Assembly: GCA_002368735.1 (NCBI GenBank)
Contig: DFEQ01000053.1
Coordinates: 1-5,716, forward strand
Origin: Christensenella sp. UBA3798
GTDB taxonomy: Bacteria; Bacillota; Clostridia; Christensenellales; CAG-1252
Length of the DNA stretch: 5,716 nucleotides
Direction of reading: 5' to 3'
Below, in pieces: positions 1 to 5,106 of this stretch (position 1 is the first letter of the stretch; each line of letters starts with the position of its first letter). Both the position numbers and the translations under genes were made by a program. A model generated the notes under the pieces. It was not told the DNA's origin. It searched no databases and was given only the letters and a program-made list of their open reading frames with translations.

Positions 1-16
1 CCCGCAGGGAGTACCA
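1..16 (+). tRNA. Possible 3' end of a tRNA gene cut by the window edge
   Basis: The first 16 bases, CCCGCAGGGAGTACCA, can be read as the 3' half of a T stem (CCCGC), the 3' strand of an acceptor stem (AGGGAGT), a discriminator A and an encoded CCA tail. A rho-independent terminator begins at the last A, a common arrangement for single tRNA genes. The match is only suggestive: the T loop, anticodon and 5' acceptor strand lie outside the window, and pairing position 72 (T) would need an A or a G-U wobble at position 1. The identity cannot be assigned. These bases could equally be the tail of some other transcript. Confidence 0.27.
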
Positions 17-45
17 AAAAAGCAGTCCGAAAAGGCTGCTTTTTT
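16..45. terminator. Bidirectional intrinsic terminator
   Basis: AAAAAAGCAG (16-25) pairs with CTGCTTTTTT (36-45). The inner CC (27-28) and GG (34-35) extend the stem past a bulged T at 26, leaving a five-base GAAAA loop. The A6 and T6 flanks make it work in both directions: it would end whatever plus-strand transcript enters from the left edge, and on the minus strand it would end the ABC exporter operon, whose last gene stops at 113. Confidence 0.82.
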
Positions 46-54
46 GTGTATGAG

Positions 55-93
55 CTGCGGGAATCGAATAGGGAGCCGCTTGCATAGCAAGCG
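55..93 (-). other. Hairpin with weak tRNA-like remnant on minus strand
   Basis: CGCTTGC (77-83) and GCAAGCG (87-93) form a perfect seven-pair hairpin with an ATA loop. It lies 20 bases past the exporter permease stop and may trim or stabilise the 3' end of that mRNA. Read on the minus strand, the hairpin is followed by TTCGATTCCCGCAG (68 down to 55), which resembles a tRNA T loop and the 3' half of a T stem. However, the preceding bases (CCCTA) do not pair with it, the supposed anticodon loop is too short, and no D arm or CCA is visible. It is not a functional tRNA. Eroded tRNA sequence or chance are both possible. Confidence 0.35.
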
Positions 94-112
94 CTTTTAG
101 GTAAGTCGCTTT

Positions 113-895
113 TTACTTCTCGCTCTTTCGGTTGATGAGGAAGCCCACGCCGCCTGCGGCGACGAGATAGACGGCGCCGAGCGCAAAGCCGAGGATCATG
201 TCCTTTGTCTCCACGTTCGAGGGGAGGAGAAGGGATAGCCTTCCGTCCAGCCAGTATTCGGAGAGGTCGATGGTCTCGGAGTCGATCACGGCGTTGCCGA
301 GCGAAAGAAGAAGGGTCAGGAGCAGAGGACCGATGATGGATATGGCGATGGACGCCCCCGTCTTTTTGATGGATATCGCAATGGCGAAATAGACCGTCAC
401 GTAGGCGATGAGGATGACGAGCTCGGCGAGGAGTGAACCCACGTAGTTTTCCCCCATCGTTCCGAATTCGCCGAAGAGCGCTTTGCCCATAACGAAGGAG
501 AAGGCGGCGGTGACAAGTATCATCATAAGGCTCGCCGCGAGGGCGGAAATGTACTTTGCGAAGTATACCTCATCGCGCGAATGCCCCTTGGCATACACGT
601 TTTTGATGGTGTCGCTCGAGTAGTCCTCCGTTACGAAGAGGGAGAGGAACACCGCAAGGATGGTGGTAAGGGAGGAGGACGCCGCGGTCTTCAACATCGA
701 GAAGGCGGTGGGTGCTTGGAGCACTGCGCCCCCAAAGGCTTCGGCGATATCCTCGGTTGCCTTTGCGGCTACGTCGAGCAGCATCTTGGTGGTTGCGGCG
801 CTGATAAGGATCATCACGAGGGCGATGGCAGTGCAGATATAGAAGGATTTGGCGCGAAACAGGCGACGGAATTCAAGGTGCAAAAGATCTTTCAT
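113..895 (-). CDS. ABC-2 type exporter permease
   Basis: A 260-aa integral membrane protein, the transmembrane half of an ABC exporter whose ATPase is encoded just upstream. Hydrophobic segments at about residues 17-36, 73-90, 112-136, 153-176, 180-204 and 233-254 give the six helices usual for ABC-2 permeases. A cytoplasmic N-terminus (MKDLLHLEFRRLFRAKSF) precedes helix 1. The charged loop after helix 2 contains DTIKN (95-99) and an SRDEVYFAKY stretch (106-115), resembling the IKN and S-R/K signatures of BcrB/NatB-like permeases. The start is ATG at 895-893, one base after the ATPase stop, so translation is probably coupled; GGGA seven bases upstream is a weak ribosome site. The frame stays open upstream to 1021, but that part overlaps the ATPase gene and has no membrane-protein character. 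The exported substrate (antimicrobial peptide, drug or lipid) is unknown. ABC-2 class is secure; subfamily is not. Confidence 0.85.
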   Translation of the reverse strand: MKDLLHLEFRRLFRAKSFYICTAIALVMILISAATTKMLLDVAAKATEDIAEAFGGAVLQAPTAFSMLKTAASSSLTTILAVFLSLFVTEDYSSDTIKNVYAKGHSRDEVYFAKYISALAASLMMILVTAAFSFVMGKALFGEFGTMGENYVGSLLAELVILIAYVTVYFAIAISIKKTGASIAISIIGPLLLTLLLSLGNAVIDSETIDLSEYWLDGRLSLLLPSNVETKDMILGFALGAVYLVAAGGVGFLINRKSEK

Positions 896-896
896 A

Positions 897-1826
897 TCAT
901 TGTCCCAACCTTTTGATGAAATAGGCTTCAAAGCCGTTGGAGTGAACGGAGATTTCAGATACGCGGAAGCCCTTCTTGACGAGTAGGGCGTTGATGTCCG
1001 CAGAGCGGTCAAGCCCTTCATGGAGTACGATGGAGCTTTTCTTTACCTTATAATCCGTATAGCCGTTTTCCGACAGAAGGGCGGCGGCGCCCTCTATGTC
1101 GTCCACCACTATCCTGAGCCCGTCGCGGCACCTGGCGGCAAGTTCGGACGAGGATATCTCTTCCACCAGTTTCCCGTCGTTGATGATGCCGTAATCGGTG
1201 GCTATCTTGCCGAGTTCGTCAAGGAGATGGCTGGAGATCATAAATGTCACGCCGCGCTCCTTATTCAGCTTGACGATGATGTCGCGTATTTCCTTGATGC
1301 CCGCGGGGTCCAGCCCGTTGATGGGTTCGTCGAGGATCAAGAGTTCGGGAGAGCCGATGAGAGCTATCGCTATGCCGAGGCGTTGCTTCATTCCCAATGA
1401 GAATGCCCCCGCCTTCTTGTTTCCTACTTTTGCAAGCCCCACGAGGGCAAGAATGTCGTTGATCTCCTTGTCCGTGCCGCCCGAAAGGATGGCGAAGCGC
1501 TTCATATTCTCCTCCGCCGTGCAGTTATTATAGATGCCGGGCGCCTCTATCAGGGAGCCGATGCGCCTTCTTTGCTTCGCCGGCTCGGATGAGCCGAAGA
1601 GGGTCATCTCTCCCTCGGTAGGGGATAGGATGCCGAGGAGCATTTTCATCGCCGTGGTCTTGCCCGCGCCGTTTTTGCCGATGAGTCCGTAGATGGCGCC
1701 ATTTCTGACGTGCATATCCACATGGTCAACGGCGGTTTTGCCGCCGAAGCGCTTGGTCAATCCCTTGGTCTCTATCACGTAGCTTTCGGTGATAGTCTGT
1801 TTTTCGTTTTCCGAAAGGTTGTCCAT
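897..1826 (-). CDS. BcrA-type ABC exporter ATP-binding protein
   Basis: A 309-aa cytoplasmic ATPase that powers the adjacent ABC-2 permease. Residues about 16-235 form the nucleotide-binding domain: Walker A GKNGAGKTT (50-58), a Q-loop position carrying Glu in SLIEAPG (E94, as is common in this branch), signature SLGMKQRLG (143-151), Walker B LLILDEP (162-168, catalytic E167), D-loop GLDP (171-174) and switch His200 in ISSH. The LGMKQ signature instead of LSGGQ, plus a roughly 75-residue C-terminal extension, are typical of the BcrA/LanF/NatA group of peptide and antibiotic exporters. The start ATG (1826-1824) is preceded by GGAGGAG at a good distance (complement of 1830-1836). It is the first gene of a two-gene operon read from the promoter at 1864-1893 and faces a TetR gene. 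The group is well supported; bacitracin or lantibiotic specificity is not demonstrated. Confidence 0.93.
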   Translation of the reverse strand: MDNLSENEKQTITESYVIETKGLTKRFGGKTAVDHVDMHVRNGAIYGLIGKNGAGKTTAMKMLLGILSPTEGEMTLFGSSEPAKQRRRIGSLIEAPGIYNNCTAEENMKRFAILSGGTDKEINDILALVGLAKVGNKKAGAFSLGMKQRLGIAIALIGSPELLILDEPINGLDPAGIKEIRDIIVKLNKERGVTFMISSHLLDELGKIATDYGIINDGKLVEEISSSELAARCRDGLRIVVDDIEGAAALLSENGYTDYKVKKSSIVLHEGLDRSADINALLVKKGFRVSEISVHSNGFEAYFIKRLGQ

Positions 1827-1839
1827 TCTCTCCTCCGCC

Positions 1840-1868
1840 TTGACTTTTATTTTGATATTAATTATTAT
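1840..1868 (+). promoter_or_regulatory. Promoter of the TetR-family regulator
   Basis: TTGACT (1840-1845), a 17-base spacer and TATTAT (1863-1868) form a good sigma-A-type promoter reading right. Transcription would start near 1875, leaving a leader of about 40 bases that contains the palindromic operator. Its -10 box occupies almost the same bases as the -10 box of the opposite promoter, so polymerase could not occupy both at once. Confidence 0.7.
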
Positions 1869-1893
1869 ATTAGAGACAAGTGTTCCTTGTCAA
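1864..1893 (-). promoter_or_regulatory. Promoter of the ABC exporter operon
   Basis: On the minus strand, consensus TTGACA (complement of 1888-1893), an 18-base spacer and consensus TATAAT (complement of 1864-1869) read left into the ATPase gene, with a predicted start near 1857 and a leader of about 30 bases. Both boxes are perfect, so this should be strong unless repressed. The -35 box lies inside the palindrome at 1882-1898, the expected layout for TetR repression. Confidence 0.78.
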
Positions 1894-1898
1894 GGAAC
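1875..1898. promoter_or_regulatory. Probable TetR operator (overlapping palindromes)
   Basis: GTTCCTTG (1882-1889), a central T, and CAAGGAAC (1891-1898) form a perfect 17-bp palindrome. A second palindrome, GACAAG (1875-1880) and CTTGTC (1886-1891), overlaps it and is shifted seven bases left. Together they cover the -35 box of the exporter promoter and the predicted start site and early leader of the regulator promoter. TetR-family dimers bind such palindromes next to their own genes, so this is the likely binding site of the 1915-2424 product. An RNA hairpin role in the regulator leader is less likely but possible. Confidence 0.75.
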
Positions 1899-1914
1899 GA
1901 AAGGTGGACGAAAG

Positions 1915-2424
1915 ATGAGTACGAGCAGACAGAGCAAGGCGGAGATAATGCATTCGCTTGAGAATTCACTCGTGGAACTGATGAAGGAGAGACCCTATGC
2001 GGACTTTTCCATTTCCGAGCTGTGCGACCGAGCAGGAGTGGGGCGCTCCAGCTTTTATCGCTATTATACTTCCAAGGAGGAGGTCTTGATATCGCTGCTT
2101 CTGCACGAATGGTACGCTTGGCGCCGTGCGGAGGATGCCAAGGATTACAGTATAGTTTCGCACGAGAGCGCGCGTTCCTTTATTCGACACGTCTTTGCTA
2201 TGCGAGAACTATTTGAATTGATCCATCAAAATGGCTTGGATAGGCTTTTCCCCGTCATCGTCGAGCGCAATGAGAGCTTGAAAAAGAATAAACGCCACTA
2301 TATGGTCGCCTTTTTCTGCTACGGTATCTTCGGCATATTGCGCGATTGGTATATGGGGGGATGCGTCGAGTCGGAAGAGGAGCTCATCGCCGTTGTGGAC
2401 GCCTTCTGTCCCGATCTCGAATAG
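1915..2424 (+). CDS. TetR/AcrR-family transcriptional regulator
   Basis: A 169-aa DNA-binding protein, short for the TetR family (usually about 190-220 aa). The N-terminal TetR helix-turn-helix spans roughly residues 9-55; FSISELCDRAGVGRSSFYRY (31-50) matches the classic pattern of this domain, and YYTSKEEVL follows as in the usual Y-F/Y-x-S/N-K-E-x-L motif. The rest is helical, and the late YGIFGILRDWYMGG segment (136-149) resembles the small C-terminal ligand and dimer domain seen in DhaS-like TetR proteins of Firmicutes. The chosen start ATG (1915) has AAGGTGG seven bases upstream; the frame is open further upstream but that part lies in the promoter and the divergent gene. By position it most likely represses itself and the divergent ABC exporter, and is released by the exported compound or a related ligand. 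That role is inferred from layout. Confidence 0.93.
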   Translation: MSTSRQSKAEIMHSLENSLVELMKERPYADFSISELCDRAGVGRSSFYRYYTSKEEVLISLLLHEWYAWRRAEDAKDYSIVSHESARSFIRHVFAMRELFELIHQNGLDRLFPVIVERNESLKKNKRHYMVAFFCYGIFGILRDWYMGGCVESEEELIAVVDAFCPDLE

Positions 2425-2426
2425 AA

Positions 2427-2462
2427 GAGATCCGCAAATCTCCTATCAATTTAAAAATTTTT
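2427..2462 (+). terminator. Weak terminator-like hairpin after the TetR gene
   Basis: GAGAT (2427-2431) and ATCTC (2438-2442) form a five-pair hairpin three bases after the stop codon. The nearest T run (TTTTT, 2458-2462) is 15 bases away and itself follows AAAAA. This is a poor intrinsic terminator, so some readthrough into the amino acid transporter operon is possible. Confidence 0.25.
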
Positions 2463-2483
2463 CACTTTATCACACTAAATCGC

Positions 2484-2513
2484 TTTACAACTCGTTTTTG
2501 CTCGTGATATAAT
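2484..2513 (+). promoter_or_regulatory. Promoter of the amino acid ABC transporter operon
   Basis: TTTACA (2484-2489), an 18-base spacer and consensus TATAAT (2508-2513), with TG at 2505-2506 making an extended -10. Transcription should start near 2520, giving a leader of only about 47 bases, too short for a T-box or a riboswitch. CTCGT occurs at 2491-2495 and again at 2501-2505, one helical turn apart within the spacer; this might be a regulator contact but is too short to call an operator. Confidence 0.8.
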
Positions 2514-2520
2514 AAGCCCA

Positions 2521-2535
2521 CGCTCGGAAAGAGCG
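2521..2535 (+). promoter_or_regulatory. 5' leader stem-loop
   Basis: CGCTC (2521-2525) and GAGCG (2531-2535) enclose a GGAAA loop right at the predicted 5' end of the amino acid transporter mRNA. A stem at the extreme 5' end commonly slows 5'-end-dependent RNA decay. TTTTT follows at 2541-2545 after a five-base gap, so weak attenuation is conceivable, but the stem is short. Confidence 0.4.
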
Positions 2536-2566
2536 AGGACTTTTTATGGTAAAAAGGAGAAATGAA

Positions 2567-3361
2567 ATGAAAAGAAAGATTTTAGCTATCGTACTTGTTT
2601 TGGTGCTCACCGTGAGCTGCATCGCGGTCTTCGCCGCTTGCTCCAAGGATCAGACCGACGCGGAGTACATCCTCGGCAAAAAGACCCTCGTTTGCGGTAT
2701 CACCCTTTATGAACCGATGAACTATTTCAATGAAGACGGCGACCTTATCGGTTTCGATACCGAGTTTGCAGAGGCAGTTGCCGAGAAGCTCGGCGTCGAG
2801 GCGAAGTTCCAGGTCATCAAGTGGAGCAGTAAGGAGATCGAGCTCAATTCCAAGTATATCGATTGCATTTGGAACGGCTTCACCGTTAATGACGAGAGAA
2901 AGCAGAACATCGAGTTCACCCAGAGCTATCTCAACAATTCGCAGTGCGTCGTTGTGAAAGCTGCCAACCTCAGCGCCTACACCTCCGCCGCGTATTGCGA
3001 AGGCAAGAAGGCTGCCGTAGAGACCGGTAGCGCGGGTGAGACCGCTGCGGATGAGACCCTCAAGGCGACCATCGTTCCCTGTGCGGCGCAGACCAACGCC
3101 TTGACCGAGGTCATGAGCGGCAGCGCGGACTTCGCCGTCGTGGACGTCATCCTCGCCAACAGCATGGTGGGCAAGGGCGACTATGCAGGCCTTGCCGTTG
3201 CCACCTCTGTGGCGCTTGAGCCCGAAGAGTATGCCATCGGCTTCAGAAAGGGCAGCGATATGGCGGAGAAGGTAAACGGCGCCATCAAGGAGCTCCTTGC
3301 GGATGGCACCCTTCAGACCATCGCCGAGAAGTACGGTGTGGCGGGTCAGCTTATCAAATAA
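2567..3361 (+). CDS. Amino acid ABC transporter solute-binding lipoprotein
   Basis: A 264-aa extracellular receptor of the family 3 solute-binding proteins (polar amino acid uptake). Residues 1-24 are a lipoprotein signal peptide: Lys/Arg-rich start, long hydrophobic core, and a FAAC lipobox placing the lipid-modified Cys at 25. The binding domain spans about 39-264. EPMNYF (49-54), DLIGFDTEFAEAVAEKLG (59-76), WNGFTVNDER (102-111) and SADFAVVD (186-193) match the family; R111 and D193 sit where relatives bind the carboxylate and amino groups of the substrate, and VETGSAGET (151-159) matches the lid-loop pattern. The start ATG at 2567 has AAAAGGAG seven bases before it; the in-frame ATG at 2546 lies upstream of that site and would add seven residues to the signal peptide. 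It is first in an SBP-permease-ATPase operon. The exact amino acid is not readable. The mature part has five cysteines beyond Cys25, which is unusual. Confidence 0.94.
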   Translation: MKRKILAIVLVLVLTVSCIAVFAACSKDQTDAEYILGKKTLVCGITLYEPMNYFNEDGDLIGFDTEFAEAVAEKLGVEAKFQVIKWSSKEIELNSKYIDCIWNGFTVNDERKQNIEFTQSYLNNSQCVVVKAANLSAYTSAAYCEGKKAAVETGSAGETAADETLKATIVPCAAQTNALTEVMSGSADFAVVDVILANSMVGKGDYAGLAVATSVALEPEEYAIGFRKGSDMAEKVNGAIKELLADGTLQTIAEKYGVAGQLIK

Positions 3362-3378
3362 TCGATAGTATTATTTGC

Positions 3379-3404
3379 GGGTGGGACGGTCTTCCGTCCC
3401 ACCT
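3379..3404 (+). promoter_or_regulatory. Strong intergenic hairpin between binding protein and permease genes
   Basis: GGTGGGACGG (3380-3389) and CCGTCCCACC (3394-3403) form a perfect ten-pair GC-rich stem with a TCTT loop, extended by a G-U pair (3379/3404). It starts 18 bases after the binding-protein stop, and only TTG-TCA-TTT follows rather than a full T tract. This suggests partial termination, or more likely an mRNA 3' stabiliser that lets the receptor be made in excess over the membrane parts, a known theme in binding-protein transporter operons. No promoter is evident between it and the permease gene. Confidence 0.75.
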
Positions 3405-3462
3405 TGTCATTTACCCCGCGGCAAGATAGCTGAGGGGCAATTATTGTTTTTAGGGTGCAAAA

Positions 3463-4125
3463 GTGAAATTTATCGACGTTACGTTACAATTATTAGACGG
3501 ATTCGGAACGACCTGCTTGTTATTTGCTTTGACGTTGGTCTTTGCGCTCCCCTTGGGACTCCTGATCTGTTTCGGCTCTATGACGAAGTTTAAGCCCCTC
3601 CGCTATCTGACGAGGGCTTTCGTGTGGATCATTCGCGGCACGCCGCTGATGCTCCAACTCTTCGTCGTCTTCTACGTGCCGGGGATGCTCTTTGACAATC
3701 CCATCTTTTCGCAGTTTGCAAACGGTAGGTTCGTGGCGGCGCTCGTCGCTTTCGTCATCAACTACGCCTGCTATTTCTCCGAGATCTACAGGGGCGGCAT
3801 CGAGAGCATCAGCAAAGGGCAGTACGAGGCGTGCGCCGTGCTTGGCATGACCAAGGGACAGACCTTCTTTCACGTCGTTCTGCCGCAGGTCGTCAAGCGC
3901 ATCGTTCCCCCGATGAGCAACGAGATAATCACTCTCGTCAAGGATACTTCGCTCGCGCGCGTCATCGCGGTCATCGACATCGTCTTTGCCGCCGAGACCA
4001 TCCTCTCCTTGAAGGCGCTCATTTGGCCGCTCTTCTATGCGGGTGCGTTCTACTTGATCTTTAACGGTCTGCTCACGCTCCTCTTCGGTTTTATCGAAAA
4101 GAAACTGAGCTACTACAAGGTGTGA
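3463..4125 (+). CDS. Amino acid ABC transporter permease (HisM/GlnP type)
   Basis: A 220-aa inner-membrane channel subunit of the polar amino acid uptake family, normal in length. About five hydrophobic segments are visible (roughly 15-38, 52-76, 88-108, 165-185 and 188-212). The family motif RGTPLMLQL is at 58-66. The cytoplasmic EAA loop that docks the ATPase runs from GQYEACAVLGMTKGQ (119-133) to VVLPQVV (138-144), with E122, A123, G128 and the conserved LP. LVKDTSLA (158-165) is also a family signature. Only one permease gene is present, so a homodimer is expected. The start is GTG at 3463, with AGGGTG (3452-3457) five bases upstream; the N-terminus then aligns with relatives. A non-ATG start and imperfect ribosome site fit lower expression than the binding protein. 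The next gene begins ten bases after the stop. Confidence 0.95.
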   Translation: MKFIDVTLQLLDGFGTTCLLFALTLVFALPLGLLICFGSMTKFKPLRYLTRAFVWIIRGTPLMLQLFVVFYVPGMLFDNPIFSQFANGRFVAALVAFVINYACYFSEIYRGGIESISKGQYEACAVLGMTKGQTFFHVVLPQVVKRIVPPMSNEIITLVKDTSLARVIAVIDIVFAAETILSLKALIWPLFYAGAFYLIFNGLLTLLFGFIEKKLSYYKV

Positions 4126-4135
4126 GGTGGCGGCT

Positions 4136-4978
4136 ATGGCTATACTGGAAGTAAAAGGTATCAAAAAATCATTCGGCTCCACGAACGTATTGAAGGGCAT
4201 CGACTTTTCGCTTGAGAAGGGGGAGGTCATCGCCATCATCGGTTCGTCGGGCAGCGGCAAGACCACCCTCCTGCGTTGCTTGAATTTCCTCGAGTTTGCG
4301 GATGAAGGGACGATCTCGGTCAACGGCGAAGTGCTGTATGACGGCGTAGCGGAAAGTAGCGCGAAGAAAAAGCTCAAGAACGACGATAAGCGCCTCAGGA
4401 AACAGCGCTTACACTTTGGTCTCGTCTTTCAAAACTTCAACCTTTTCCCGCATAAGTCTGTGATGGGCAATTTGATGCTCGCGCCCGTCCTGCAGGCAAA
4501 GTCTGAGCTCTCCTTTATGGAGAGATGGCGCTTTGAAAAAAGCGACGCCTACGCCGCGATCCGCGAAAAGGCGCTTGCCACCCTCAAGCGCGTGGGACTC
4601 ATCGAGAAGAAGGATAGTTATCCCTGCGAGCTCTCGGGCGGACAGCAACAACGCGTCGCTATCGCTCGCGCCCTCGTGATGAACCCCGATATCCTCTGCT
4701 TTGACGAGCCGACGAGCGCCCTCGATCCCGAACTGACGGGGGAGGTCCTCAAGGTCATTCGTGAGCTCAAGGACAGCTCCACCACCATGATCGTGGTCAC
4801 GCACGAGATGGAGTTTGCGCGTGACGTCGCGGACAAGGTCATCTATATGGCGGACGGCGTCATCGAGGAGGCGGGCACTCCCGAGGAGGTCTTCGGCAGC
4901 CCAAAGAGCGAGAGGACCAAAGCCTTCCTCGCCTCGAGGAAAAACGCCGCGGCGATTCAAGAGGACAAGCCCGAGTGA
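4136..4978 (+). CDS. Amino acid ABC transporter ATP-binding protein (GlnQ/HisP type)
   Basis: A 280-aa cytoplasmic ATPase that drives amino acid import through the permease encoded upstream. Motifs: Walker A GSSGSGKTT (36-44), Q-loop LVFQNFNLFPH (96-106, Q99), signature LSGGQQQR (166-173), Walker B ILCFDEP (186-192, catalytic E191), D-loop SALDP (194-198), H-loop His223 in VTHEM. FNLFPH and TSALDPEL are typical of the polar amino acid group. It is about 40 residues longer than GlnQ: extra charged sequence lies at about 70-92, before the Q-loop, and at about 118-142, after it, and a short tail follows FLASRK. The start ATG 4136 has AGGTGG (4125-4130) five bases upstream, overlapping the permease stop; an in-frame GTG at 4127 would add three residues but lacks a site. 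It ends the operon; a strong terminator follows. Confidence 0.95.
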   Translation: MAILEVKGIKKSFGSTNVLKGIDFSLEKGEVIAIIGSSGSGKTTLLRCLNFLEFADEGTISVNGEVLYDGVAESSAKKKLKNDDKRLRKQRLHFGLVFQNFNLFPHKSVMGNLMLAPVLQAKSELSFMERWRFEKSDAYAAIREKALATLKRVGLIEKKDSYPCELSGGQQQRVAIARALVMNPDILCFDEPTSALDPELTGEVLKVIRELKDSSTTMIVVTHEMEFARDVADKVIYMADGVIEEAGTPEEVFGSPKSERTKAFLASRKNAAAIQEDKPE

Positions 4979-5006
4979 CGAAAAAGTCATTTTTACGGAA
5001 AAATGC

Positions 5007-5033
5007 GGAGGAACCGTTTGTTCCTCCTTTTTT
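5007..5033 (+). terminator. Intrinsic terminator of the amino acid transporter operon
   Basis: GGAGGAAC (5007-5014) and GTTCCTCC (5020-5027) form a perfect eight-pair stem with a CGTTT loop, followed at once by six T (5028-5033) and CTTAT. It lies 28 bases past the ATPase stop and separates this operon from the Mrp gene, which has its own promoter. Confidence 0.92.
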
Positions 5034-5050
5034 CTTATCCCTCACGGAGA

Positions 5051-5079
5051 TTGACATCGCGCGCGAGACGTGGTACAAT
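5051..5079 (+). promoter_or_regulatory. Promoter of the Mrp ATPase gene
   Basis: Consensus TTGACA (5051-5056), a 17-base spacer rich in GC and CG steps, and TACAAT (5074-5079), with TG at 5071-5072 forming an extended -10. The predicted start is near 5086, leaving a leader of about 20 bases before the ATG at 5107. No operator-like palindrome is obvious other than the short GCGCGC run in the spacer. Confidence 0.83.
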
Positions 5080-5106
5080 ATCCCCATCAATTTGCGAGGT
5101 GTATGT

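Noticed and set aside
896..1021. Upstream extension of the exporter permease (42 more residues)
   Set aside because: The extension overlaps the ATPase C-terminal coding region and is Ser/Pro/Arg-rich, unlike a membrane protein start. ATG at 895 right after the ATPase stop is the natural coupled start.
1789..1914. Upstream start for the TetR gene at 1789
   Set aside because: It would run through the divergent gene start, both promoters and the operator. ATG 1915 has a good AAGGTGG site and begins a normal TetR N-terminus.
2453..2462. AAAAATTTTT as a stand-alone terminator or protein site
   Set aside because: A short AT palindrome in an AT-rich gap cannot form a stable RNA stem, and nothing else supports a role.
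2546..2566. Earlier ATG for the binding-protein gene
   Set aside because: The AAAAAGGAG site lies between this ATG and the ATG at 2567, so ribosomes should use 2567, which also gives a standard signal peptide.
2514..2566. Riboswitch or T-box upstream of the amino acid transporter
   Set aside because: The leader from the predicted start to the ATG is under 50 bases and has no T-box sequence or terminator-antiterminator pair.
3520..4377. Long 285-codon open frame on the minus strand opposite the permease and ATPase genes
   Set aside because: It lies antisense to two clearly recognised ABC transporter genes, its protein is low-complexity and charged (rich in D, E, R, H), and it has no ribosome site or family motif. 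It is a codon-bias shadow.
4409..4990. 193-codon minus-strand open frame opposite the amino acid ATPase gene
   Set aside because: Antisense to a gene with every ABC ATPase motif, with skewed composition and no recognisable domain.
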